From a virus, in IMG/VR virus record IMGVR_UViG_3300046694_000296, positions 124,001 to 188,000 of that record: 64,000 nucleotides of DNA; one strand, given 5' to 3'. Positions 57,877 to 64,000 of this stretch are shown one piece after another (within the stretch, counting starts at the first letter, position 1; each line of letters starts with the position of its first letter). The notes beneath the pieces are model-generated. The model did no database searches. It saw only the letters and a program-made list of their open reading frames with translations, and was not told the origin of the DNA. Both the position numbers and the translations under genes were made by a program.

Positions 57877-58691
57877 AGTGTCCTCACTGTGGTTCCGAGG
57901 GTCGAATTCACGTCCAAGTGTCTTTGAGTGCACCCGGAAGCATGTATCGACAGTTCTCCAAGCAGAATTTGCGGAGCAAAGAGGTCCACCTCCAAGGTGT
58001 TCTTTGGGAAACGACGGACTTTATCTGCGAGAGCAAGGACTGCGGTCGCGTCACCAACGGATACGGCAACTACGTCTCGAAGCTCAAGGAGCGGGTCGAC
58101 GAGCTGGAAGCGCAGCTGGCCGCGCTCGCCGCCTACGCCACCGCCGCCAACCCGATGACCGAGGAGGGCGACCGGGTGGCAAACGGCCGCTCACGACTGC
58201 GCGAAGCGTATTGCAAGCAGCAGCCGCTTCCGGTGCCCGACCAGATGGCGCTGGTGTTCCGCGCGGACCTTATGCGCGTCGAGAACCAGAACATGCAATA
58301 CGCCACGCATCGTCGATTCCTGATGGAGCGCGAGGATGCGATCAAGCACGCGATCGGCGACTACTACATGGCGCTCGACCTGCGCGCGCACGGCAGCGTC
58401 GCGGCCGGCGACGCCCTCGCCAAGATCCAGAACGTGCTCGGCATGCGCTGGAAGCAGAACGAAGAACTCACGCGCCGCCTCGGTGAAGCCGCGCAGACTG
58501 CCGCAGTGCCGCCCATGCTCGAAGGCACGTGGCTCATCACGCAGGGCAACGGCCGCCAATACACGGTGCACAGCAGCGCCAAAGCGAACATCGCGCGTGA
58601 CTGCGGTTACACGGTCGAAGAGATCCGTCGCGACGCCGAGAGCGCACCGGGACAATCGAATCAATGCATCACCACGGGGAACCAAGCATGA
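57873..58691 (+). CDS. Protein with N-terminal Ogr/Delta-like zinc finger
   Basis: 272 residues, ATGA-coupled. It begins MKCPHCGSEGRIHVQVSLS and continues to TTDFICESKDCGRVTNGYG, giving C-x2-C...C-x4-C in the spacing of the P2 Ogr/Delta activator family. A coiled-coil (KLKERVDELEAQLAALAAYA) and an unrelated phage early-protein region follow (DDA-like helices; LEGTWLITQGNGRQYTVHSS). Ogr proteins bind DNA and RNA polymerase alpha to activate late genes; an activator role here is possible but not shown. Confidence 0.6.
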   Translation: MKCPHCGSEGRIHVQVSLSAPGSMYRQFSKQNLRSKEVHLQGVLWETTDFICESKDCGRVTNGYGNYVSKLKERVDELEAQLAALAAYATAANPMTEEGDRVANGRSRLREAYCKQQPLPVPDQMALVFRADLMRVENQNMQYATHRRFLMEREDAIKHAIGDYYMALDLRAHGSVAAGDALAKIQNVLGMRWKQNEELTRRLGEAAQTAAVPPMLEGTWLITQGNGRQYTVHSSAKANIARDCGYTVEEIRRDAESAPGQSNQCITTGNQA

Positions 58692-59233
58692 AAACGCAGC
58701 AGCAAAGCGCCTTCGACGCGCTCAAGAAGCAGCTCCACGACGACGAGGATATGGCGTGGGCCTGGCACTGCAACATCGCGATGGCCGTCTACGACACTAC
58801 GCAGCCGGCGGTCGATCACCACAACAAGCACCGCTTCGCCAACGAGGGGGCCGCGCGCACGCTGAGCCGTCTGTTCGACGTGGATATGACGAAGCATCCG
58901 CATTGGGAGGATATGAAGGCGGGCTGGGCGATCCTCGACCAGCAGCGCGCCGCCCTTCGCGCGCCGGAAGAGGGCGAGGTGTGGCTGCACCGCAAGGGTG
59001 ACCGCTACACGGTGATCGGCACGACCGACGCGCCCGATGCCGGGAAGGCCGACAAGTTCCCGCGCGTGGTGTTCTACCGCGGCCCGGACGGTCGGAAGTG
59101 GTCGCGCCCGCTCTTGAGCTTCCTCGAGTCCTTCACGCTGGTGCCGGTGGAAACGCAACCCGGCTCGCCCAACTTCGACGGCGCAGAAGCCTACGAAGCG
59201 CATCTGCGCGCCACCGCGGGAGCGCAGGCATGA
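58688..59233 (+). CDS. DUF1653-like domain protein
   Basis: 181 residues from ATG 58688. N-terminal helical region (KTQQQSAFDALKKQLHDDEDMAWAWHCNIAMAVYD) common in phage early proteins, then a C-terminal barrel: GEVWLHRKGDRYTVIGTTD and VVFYRGPDGRKWSRPLLSFLESF, the pattern of DUF1653 (H-x-K-G-x-x-Y-x-V...Y-x-x-x-x-G-x-x-W-x-R-P-x-x-x-F). Function of that domain is unknown. Confidence 0.68.
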   Translation: MKTQQQSAFDALKKQLHDDEDMAWAWHCNIAMAVYDTTQPAVDHHNKHRFANEGAARTLSRLFDVDMTKHPHWEDMKAGWAILDQQRAALRAPEEGEVWLHRKGDRYTVIGTTDAPDAGKADKFPRVVFYRGPDGRKWSRPLLSFLESFTLVPVETQPGSPNFDGAEAYEAHLRATAGAQA

Positions 59234-59463
59234 AGCTCACCCCGTGGTTCCCGCCGGACACGAAGCCTGTCCGTCCCGGCATTTACATGGTGGAGGCGAC
59301 TAACCTCTGGTGGCGCTATTGGGACGGCGAACGCTGGCACTTTGGGGTGAGTGTTTCGGAAGAAGTGCCCGCTCCGACACGCGCCTCGAAATGGAATATC
59401 GCGCCGAATCAGAACGTCGCGTGGCGCGGCTGCGCAGAGGAGCAACCATGCCTGAGCTCCTGA
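59230..59463 (+). CDS. Small Trp-rich phage protein
   Basis: 77 residues from ATG 59230. MKLTPWFPPDTKPVRPGIYMVEATNLWWRYWDGERWHFG...VAWRG belongs to a common small-phage-protein pattern (W-x-P...K-P-V-R-x-G-x-Y...W-D-G-x-x-W...W-R-G). Role unknown. ATGA-coupled; its 3' end overlaps the next gene by 16 bp. Confidence 0.62.
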   Translation: MKLTPWFPPDTKPVRPGIYMVEATNLWWRYWDGERWHFGVSVSEEVPAPTRASKWNIAPNQNVAWRGCAEEQPCLSS

Positions 59464-59687
59464 CCGACGAAGAGATCGAGGCGATCACCCGCGCCGCCTA
59501 CACGGGCGGTAAGGGCGATCCCGAGCGCGACGTGCGCCGCCTGCTCATGCACACGGAAGTGCAGGGCGGGGCGCTCAAGGCTGTGGACGAGTTCTTCGCC
59601 ATGCGTGAGAAGGAACTCGGCAGCCTGTCCAAAGAAGCCGCAAGCGTGCACAAGCTGGTGCGCGCAGCACGGGGGATCAAGGAATGA
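59448..59687 (+). CDS. Small hypothetical protein
   Basis: 79 residues from ATG 59448 (MPELLTDEEIEAITRAAYTGGK), with GAGGAG upstream. Helical and charged. No motif. The long upstream frame from 59310 is a shadow. ATGA-coupled to the next gene. Confidence 0.6.
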   Translation: MPELLTDEEIEAITRAAYTGGKGDPERDVRRLLMHTEVQGGALKAVDEFFAMREKELGSLSKEAASVHKLVRAARGIKE

Positions 59688-60079
59688 CCGACGAGCAGAA
59701 AACGCAGCTGGAAGCGATCGTCGCGTGCCGGCCCGACTTCCTGCTGCATCACATCGAGCACGACACCAACTACGACGCCAAGCTGCTGAAGAAGGTGTTC
59801 GAGCTGGCGAAGGAGCGCGCGAACGCGCTGCTGGAGAGGGACGCGCTCTACACGATGGGTCAGATGCGCGACTACGCGCTTGGGTTCCACGAGTTGCGGG
59901 TCGGGGAACTGCGAGTCGATGCCGAGCGGTATCGACTCGTGCGGCAGGGCAAGGCGTTGACTGTGCGCGTGCCCGTGAAAGACAAGCAGATCATCTACTA
60001 CCTCGCGGACAAGCCTGAGCCGGGCTTTCCCGAAGCCTATGACGCCGCGGTGGACGCGGCGCGAGGGGTATCGCGATGA
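59684..60079 (+). CDS. Hypothetical protein
   Basis: 131 residues. N-terminal helices (TQLEAIVACRPDFLLHHIEHDTNYDAKLLKKVFELAKERANALLERDALYTMGQ), then a beta-rich end. No known motif. Within the coupled early cluster. Confidence 0.58.
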   Translation: MTDEQKTQLEAIVACRPDFLLHHIEHDTNYDAKLLKKVFELAKERANALLERDALYTMGQMRDYALGFHELRVGELRVDAERYRLVRQGKALTVRVPVKDKQIIYYLADKPEPGFPEAYDAAVDAARGVSR

Positions 60080-60273
60080 GGATCACGATCACCACCGCGC
60101 CGGCCCGCCGTAAGCCGCAGGTGGGCGACCGCAAGCTCATCAACGGCGTGGTCCACGTTCGCAAGCTGAAGCATTGCCGGGACGCGTATGGGCGCGTCAT
60201 CGGCGTCGACAAAACAGGCGGGCGCTATCACTACGAGTGGGCGCCGGTCGTCACGCAGGAGAAGGCAGCATGA
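60076..60273 (+). CDS. Small basic protein
   Basis: 65 residues, ATGA-coupled on both sides. MRITITTAPARRKPQVGDRKLINGVVHVRKLKHCRDAYGRVIG has a G-D-R-K-x-x-x-G-x-x-H-V-R strand pair, seen in other phage small proteins. Unknown role. Confidence 0.58.
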   Translation: MRITITTAPARRKPQVGDRKLINGVVHVRKLKHCRDAYGRVIGVDKTGGRYHYEWAPVVTQEKAA

Positions 60274-60815
60274 TGACGTTGCAGCAGTTCTATCTGACGA
60301 AGATCGCGGAAGAGGCGGCGGAAGTCGCCAAGATCGCGTTGAAGGCGCAGCAATTCGGGTTGACCGAGGTTCAACCCGGGCGCGAAGCGAGCAATGCCGA
60401 GCGCATGTATGCGGAGCTCAATGACCTGAACGCGATGGTGCTGGAACTCAACCGCGTCGGCTTCGGGCAGTTCTACTACCAAGCCAATCACGCGGCGATG
60501 TCCGTGAAGATGCAGAAATGCGAGAAGTATCTCGGCTACTCACGCTCGCTGGGCCTGGTCGAGCAGCCGCAGCCGGTATCGCTCGAATACGTCGAAGGCA
60601 TGATGGAGTCGATGAACATGGAGCTCGCGGTCGAGACGTCCCTGCGCGAAGAAGTGACGTTCAACGGCCACACCGCCGTCGTCGAGCAACGCTATGACAG
60701 CCAGGAGCGCCGCTACGGCCAGTGGATCATCGACGGGCTGGAGATGGACTACTACAAGGCGGTCGTCGCGCTGATGAAGCCGAAGGTGGTGCACACCGAG
60801 CAGGTGGCGGCGTGA
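60270..60815 (+). CDS. MazG-like all-alpha NTP pyrophosphatase relative
   Basis: 181 residues from ATG 60270. MMTLQQFYLTKIAEEAAEVAKIALKAQQFGLTEVQPG has the E-E-x-x-E helix of all-alpha NTP-PPases, and AERMYAELNDLNAMVLELN the second acidic helix (E-x-x-D). This would be the second MazG-type protein in the window. The C-terminal half is unassigned. Confidence 0.65.
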   Translation: MMTLQQFYLTKIAEEAAEVAKIALKAQQFGLTEVQPGREASNAERMYAELNDLNAMVLELNRVGFGQFYYQANHAAMSVKMQKCEKYLGYSRSLGLVEQPQPVSLEYVEGMMESMNMELAVETSLREEVTFNGHTAVVEQRYDSQERRYGQWIIDGLEMDYYKAVVALMKPKVVHTEQVAA

Positions 60816-61225
60816 GCGACGGCGAGGCATTGCGGCGCGAATTGAAGGCGGGCGATCAAATCATCGCGACGGATATCGCCTTTTTCAGACACGCGCCGGA
60901 TAAGCAATCGCAGCACATTGGCGATCTGCTGATGGTCAACAACCCGCGTATCGGCGACGCTGTTGGCGGTGTGTCGCTGAACAACCGGCCGGGCGAGTCG
61001 AGCCGAATCGGGCTAGGCAGCTCGCTGGTGGTCGGCAAGTTTCGTCGAGCAACACCCGACGACCCCGGCTACTTGGCAACCCGCGAGCAGTGGTTCGCCA
61101 TCAAGAACTTGGAGATCGAGAAGCTGCAAGCTCGGCTATGGGCGAAGGGAGTGGATTTTTGGGCCGTTCTCTCAGTCGCAGTTTTGCTGGCTGTTTGTCT
61201 GGTCACGAAAGGCAGTGTCCAATGA
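60812..61225 (+). CDS. Hypothetical protein with C-terminal membrane helix
   Basis: 137 residues from GTG 60812 (GTGA overlap). Soluble N-terminal part (GDQIIATDIAFFRHAPDKQ; NNPRIGDAVGGVSLNNRPGESS), then one C-terminal hydrophobic helix (VDFWAVLSVAVLLAVCLV). Could be tail-anchored to the inner membrane. Unknown function. Confidence 0.58.
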   Translation: MSDGEALRRELKAGDQIIATDIAFFRHAPDKQSQHIGDLLMVNNPRIGDAVGGVSLNNRPGESSRIGLGSSLVVGKFRRATPDDPGYLATREQWFAIKNLEIEKLQARLWAKGVDFWAVLSVAVLLAVCLVTKGSVQ

Positions 61226-61572
61226 GACTCCTAATCTGCGGCGGCCGAGACTTTGAGAACCTGCCGTGGGCATTCGAGAAGCTCGATGCGTTCCGGCGGG
61301 CCAATGCGGTCACGGTGGTGATCCACGGTGATGCGCGAGGTGCCGACACCATCGGGGGAAAATGGGCTGACACGCGCGGGATACCGGTCGAAAAGTATCC
61401 CGCCGACTGGGCCCGCCTCCGCAACGCAGCGGGGCCGGCTCGCAACGCGCAGATGCTCCGCGAGGGCAAGCCCGATCACGTGTTCGTGCTGCCGGGAGGA
61501 CGGGGCACTGCGAACATGGTCATTCAGGCAAAGGAGGCGGGCGTGCCGATTACGTTCGCGAAGGGATTATGA
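61222..61572 (+). CDS. SLOG-domain protein (DUF2493/YspA type)
   Basis: 116 residues from ATG 61222. MRLLICGGRDFENLPW, VVIHGDARGADTIGGKWADTRGIPVEKYPADWARL, AGPARNAQML and HVFVLPGGRGTANM give the full DUF2493 signature, a Rossmann-like SLOG fold that binds nucleotide-derived ligands. Several SLOG proteins sense signals in defence systems; small phage versions are common and unexplained. Confidence 0.85.
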   Translation: MRLLICGGRDFENLPWAFEKLDAFRRANAVTVVIHGDARGADTIGGKWADTRGIPVEKYPADWARLRNAAGPARNAQMLREGKPDHVFVLPGGRGTANMVIQAKEAGVPITFAKGL

Positions 61573-61745
61573 GCCTCAAGCACGAGAACGATCCAGTGAT
61601 GAACATCATCGCGCCGGAGGACATTCCGACCGAGTGCGTGCACAACGGATGCGGCGCGCGCACGACGCTCATCGAAACACACGCCAACTACACGCACGAG
61701 GAATGCGTCATGTGCGGGCAGCAGTATCACGTCTATCAGGACTGA
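61569..61745 (+). CDS. 58-residue zinc-ribbon protein
   Basis: Short gene, ATG 61569 to TGA 61745, ATGA-coupled to the SLOG gene. TECVHNGCGARTTLIE and HEECVMCGQQYHVY give four cysteines in two pairs (C-x4-C and C-x2-C), a zinc-ribbon pattern. Its compact placement between two coupled genes supports it. Confidence 0.65.
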   Translation: MSLKHENDPVMNIIAPEDIPTECVHNGCGARTTLIETHANYTHEECVMCGQQYHVYQD

Positions 61746-61748
61746 ACC

Positions 61749-62234
61749 ATGAGCAAGGACAAGACCGCCTACGTGAGCCGCGAAGGGCATCGACTCCAGA
61801 GGGTCGAGTGGCAACGCCTGCGTGCCGACAACGCCTACCGCACGGTTCGGGCGTTCGAGAACGACACGATTGGCGTGACCGCCGAGTGGGTGGGTATCGG
61901 CCAGAATCCGCAGACCGTGCCGCCCCAGCACTGGAAGCTCTACCGCCTGACGGTCGAGAACATCGTGCGCGCCGACGCAGAAGGGAATCCGCTGCCGGTG
62001 CCGCGCCGCACGGTCGATCCAAGCCTCACGCGCGACTTTCGCACCGAGCAGGAAGCGATCGACGCCTACGAAGACGCACTGGTGCGTTTCGGTGGTTGTG
62101 AGTGGTTGCCCGCGCCCGACGGCGCGACTGGCCCGCTCTTTGTCGAGCACGGCAACAAGTTGCAGGTGGGCGAAAGCAAGATCGACGTGCGCGAGCTGGC
62201 CGATGACGTCGCGGACCTCGCCGGGAGCTGGTGA
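61749..62234 (+). CDS. Hypothetical protein ending in AGSW
   Basis: 161 residues. Mixed alpha/beta without known motifs (YRTVRAFENDTIGVTAEWVGIGQ; LTRDFRTEQEAIDAYEDALVRFGG). The end, LADDVADLAGSW, carries the shared GSW tail. The stop overlaps the next ATG (TGATG), and GGGAG in the tail codons serves as ribosome site for the next gene. Confidence 0.6.
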   Translation: MSKDKTAYVSREGHRLQRVEWQRLRADNAYRTVRAFENDTIGVTAEWVGIGQNPQTVPPQHWKLYRLTVENIVRADAEGNPLPVPRRTVDPSLTRDFRTEQEAIDAYEDALVRFGGCEWLPAPDGATGPLFVEHGNKLQVGESKIDVRELADDVADLAGSW

Positions 62235-62482
62235 TGACGGAATGCGATGAAGTCGCCGAAGGGATGCGCGACGATTTTCTCGGCTGGATTCGCGCCGAAG
62301 AGCGCGAGTTGTCGCACTACGCGGCGCGCAGATTCGTGACCGCGCAGATGCCCGACGAGACACCGACGATCCGCGATGACGTGTCCTTGAGCCTCTTCGC
62401 CATCGCGCGGGTGCATGTGCACGACCACACGATGCGCCAGAAGATCGCTGAGATGGACAGTCCGATGGCCGGGAGTTGGTGA
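62234..62482 (+). CDS. Tandem paralogue 1 with GSW tail
   Basis: 82 residues from ATG 62234. Helical: FLGWIRAEERELSHYAARRFVTAQMPDETPTIRDDVSLSLFAIARVH. It shares the F-x-x-W...Y-A-A-R...V...L-x-x-A layout with the next two genes and ends MDSPMAGSW. Coupled by TGATG. Confidence 0.62.
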   Translation: MTECDEVAEGMRDDFLGWIRAEERELSHYAARRFVTAQMPDETPTIRDDVSLSLFAIARVHVHDHTMRQKIAEMDSPMAGSW

Positions 62483-62742
62483 TGGCACGGGATCGCAGCG
62501 GGGAAGCCCGGCGGTGGGTGCCGTCGTTCGCACAGTGGCTCGTCGAGAACAAGATGGAGCTCGATGGGTATGCCGCCTACATCTATGCGCGCAAGGTCGT
62601 CGTGCCGGATAGCGGCCGTCAATACCAGAAAGAGATCGGCGTGGCACTGCTCAAGCTGGCGCAGCAGGAATACGAAGTCGAGGCTCAGAAGCGAGAGCGC
62701 GACGAGGAGATGGCGAGCAACCCATTGGCCGGGAGTTGGTGA
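62482..62742 (+). CDS. Tandem paralogue 2 with GSW tail
   Basis: 86 residues from ATG 62482; TTG and GTG codons just before it overlap the previous gene. FAQWLVENKMELDGYAAYIYARKVVVPDS then VALLKLAQQEYEVEAQKRE; ends ASNPLAGSW. Same layout as its neighbours at low identity, so the duplication is old. Confidence 0.62.
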   Translation: MARDRSGEARRWVPSFAQWLVENKMELDGYAAYIYARKVVVPDSGRQYQKEIGVALLKLAQQEYEVEAQKRERDEEMASNPLAGSW

Positions 62743-63011
62743 TGGCAGAAGCCTCAAGAATCACTGCCGCGAACATGCTTCATGATTTCATGCGCTGGCT
62801 CGCGAAGGAAGGCTATGTGGTGGACGCCCTCGCGGCGCGCGAGTTCGTTGCCAAGCGACTACCGCACCAGTCCATCGACTATCGCATGAGCGTCGTCCAC
62901 AAGCTGCTCGAACTGGCGGAACGGGAAGCGAAGAAGGCGCGCGAGCAGCACGAGGCATCGCCGCCTCAAGATGAAGATTCAGCCGGCAGCCCATTGGCGG
63001 GTAGCTGGTAA
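62742..63011 (+). CDS. Tandem paralogue 3 with GSW tail
   Basis: 89 residues from ATG 62742. FMRWLAKEGYVVDALAAREFVAKRLPHQ then VVHKLLELAEREAKKARE, a disordered linker, and AGSPLAGSW. It is the last gene before a strong terminator, so here the tail codons do not serve as a ribosome site for any downstream gene, yet G-S-W is kept. Confidence 0.62.
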   Translation: MAEASRITAANMLHDFMRWLAKEGYVVDALAAREFVAKRLPHQSIDYRMSVVHKLLELAEREAKKAREQHEASPPQDEDSAGSPLAGSW

Positions 63012-63038
63012 CGGTTTGTCCATGAGTGGTTGGTTTTC

Positions 63039-63067
63039 AGGGGCGCCTTTGGGCGCCTCTTTTTTTG
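63039..63067 (+). terminator. Strong intrinsic terminator of the right cluster
   Basis: AGGGGCGCC (63039-63047), loop TTTG, GGCGCCTCT (63052-63060), running into TTTTTTT. One mismatch in the stem. Confidence 0.9.
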
Positions 63068-63324
63068 CCTCCAGCGCGCAGCCAAGCCTCGCGTGCTATT
63101 CGCGCGCCCGCACGCATTCCCTGTTAGCAAAAACGCATCCGAGATGCGAGTGCCGGGGCCAAAGACCCGTCTTTAAAGTCTCTCTTGTCGCGACGCACTA
63201 AGCGACGCGAGACAGGGAAGGGCAAAACGGTCCAGCACCATGCGATACGCGCCTTCTCCCGGTCGTGAAAATTGAAACCAGCGCGAACACAGCGCAAACC
63301 AATCTCACTCAGGAGAAATACGCC
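63068..63324. other. Non-coding gap before the last gene
   Basis: About 257 bp without a convincing gene. It has short GC-rich palindromic bits (for example GTCGCGAC at 63188) but no dispersed operator, no tRNA-like fold that I can see, and no clear -35/-10 pair. It ends with CAGGAG before the ATG at 63325. Confidence 0.5.
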
Positions 63325-64000
63325 ATGTCCAAGAAAGCCAACGCCTCGAAGAAGTCCCTCGTCGTCAACATGATCGGTGCCGCCGAAGCCGCACCGATGG
63401 ACGCTGATCTCGCAGCGCTCCTGAACGTGCTCGAAGTGCCGGGCGCTGCCGACGCAAGCGCGCCGACCATCGAGGTGATCGAGCAAGCCAATGCGCCGGT
63501 CATCGAAGCCGGGGGCGACATCATCGAGTCCGCTGATGTCGAAACGCTCGACCTGTCCGAGTCGCTTGCTGCGCTCGAAGACAGCGCGCCGATCATTGCG
63601 CTGCCTGAGCTGCTGCCCGAGACGCCTGCGGTGATCGAAATCCCCGCCGAAGTCCTCGCGGGTGGTGAATCCGCTGAGCTCGACGCGGTGCTCGCCAGCA
63701 TCGAGGTGCAAAACAGCTACGCCGCAGCGCCCACGGGTGACGTCGATCCGACGATCGAAGCCGCGACCGAACAAGAAGTCGCAGCCGCCACCGAAGAGCT
63801 GCCCGCGGTCGCCGCAGAGCCGGACGAAGAAGCGGGTGCCGCAGCGGGCGCTGCGCCTGCGAAGACCCGCACGCCGCGCGTGCACTACGCCAACAAGACC
63901 GATCGCATCAAAGCGCGCCTCGGTGCGAAGTTGGGCGACTACCTCGTCCTCGAACTCGCAGACGCCGAGCTCGACGGTGACGCCTTGAAAGCGAAGCAGG
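63325..64000 (+). CDS. Acidic Ala-rich protein (partial, runs off the window)
   Basis: 225 codons are visible from ATG 63325 with AGGAG upstream; no stop before the window end. A short basic start (MSKKANASKKSLVVNMIGAAEAA) precedes about 150 acidic, Ala/Val/Glu/Pro-rich residues, then a basic segment (TPRVHYANKTDRIKARLGAKLGDYLVLE) that may begin a folded domain. Low-complexity composition prevents assignment. It could be a DNA-mimic-like or scaffold-like region, but nothing proves this. Confidence 0.65.
   Translation, partial: MSKKANASKKSLVVNMIGAAEAAPMDADLAALLNVLEVPGAADASAPTIEVIEQANAPVIEAGGDIIESADVETLDLSESLAALEDSAPIIALPELLPETPAVIEIPAEVLAGGESAELDAVLASIEVQNSYAAAPTGDVDPTIEAATEQEVAAATEELPAVAAEPDEEAGAAAGAAPAKTRTPRVHYANKTDRIKARLGAKLGDYLVLELADAELDGDALKAKQ

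Noticed and set aside
6885-60815. Many proteins ending in Ala-Ala, resembling a degradation tag
   Set aside because: Most arise because the stop overlaps the next start as GCATGA, or from Ala-rich composition; no fuller tag is conserved, unlike the GSW ends.
63068-63324. A tRNA gene in the gap before the last gene
   Set aside because: No anticodon arm and T-loop consensus could be found; only short GC palindromes are present.

Overview
The window looks like part of a temperate phage-plasmid of a high-GC betaproteobacterium, most plausibly in the Burkholderia/Ralstonia/Cupriavidus group. Phage identity comes from a lambda-like tail tip protein (J), a side-tail-fibre with a self-cleaving S74 chaperone, a holin/endolysin/Rz-Rz1 cassette and a large replication and nucleotide-metabolism gene set. 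Plasmid identity comes from a RepA-type initiator next to an iteron origin, a ParA/ribbon-helix-helix partition pair and a ParE/ParD-like toxin-antitoxin. The host guess rests on GC content and on the short H-NS and RepA types. No integrase, terminase or capsid genes are visible here, so the window is an internal piece of a larger genome.

Layout. 1-8.5 kb: end of the tail module (J, tail fibre, fibre-assembly-type protein, a papain-like peptidase). 8.5-10.9 kb: lysis. 10.9-19.0 kb: PhoH, an Hfq-like LSm protein, DnaB-like helicase, primase, WGR-like protein and ATP-dependent DNA ligase. 19.1-24.3 kb: plasmid/lysogeny block (H-NS, toxin-antitoxin, RepA, oriV, ParB-like, ParA, XRE repressor), mostly on the minus strand. 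24.5-29.8 kb: a CobT-like VWA protein carrying an HExxH motif, a CobS/MoxR-type AAA ATPase, a sigma-like protein and a Cys-cluster protein. 29.8-44.5 kb: DNA polymerase III alpha fused to a uracil-DNA-glycosylase-like domain, HNH endonuclease, zinc SSB, flap exonuclease, RecA, SleB hydrolase, SbcD/SbcC and a RuvC-like resolvase. 44.6-55.9 kb: ribonucleotide reductase NrdA/NrdB, ThyX, MazG-like protein, a dNMP-kinase-like protein, a possible Nmad5 protein, metallophosphoesterase, DnaQ-like exonuclease, and one minus-strand HEPN-like gene. 56-64 kb: RNase H and a long translationally coupled run of small early-type genes, ending at a strong terminator and a truncated acidic protein.

The main regulatory signal is a dispersed 16-bp palindrome, AAGTAAC-N2-GTTACTT. 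I count 23 copies, nearly all in intergenic regions and overlapping or touching a TATACT/TACAAT -10 element. Copies also lie at the promoter of the XRE repressor gene. This suggests a genome-wide repressor regulon, comparable in logic to the dispersed C1 operators of phage P1 or the stoperators of mycobacteriophage L5, that would silence lytic transcription units while plasmid functions stay on.

A second unexplained pattern is a C-terminal peptide, roughly S/N-P-x-x-G-S-W at the very end of the protein. It is shared by six otherwise different proteins (ending at 16409, 43920, 62234, 62482, 62742 and 63011). All assignments come from reading the sequence; no database search was run.
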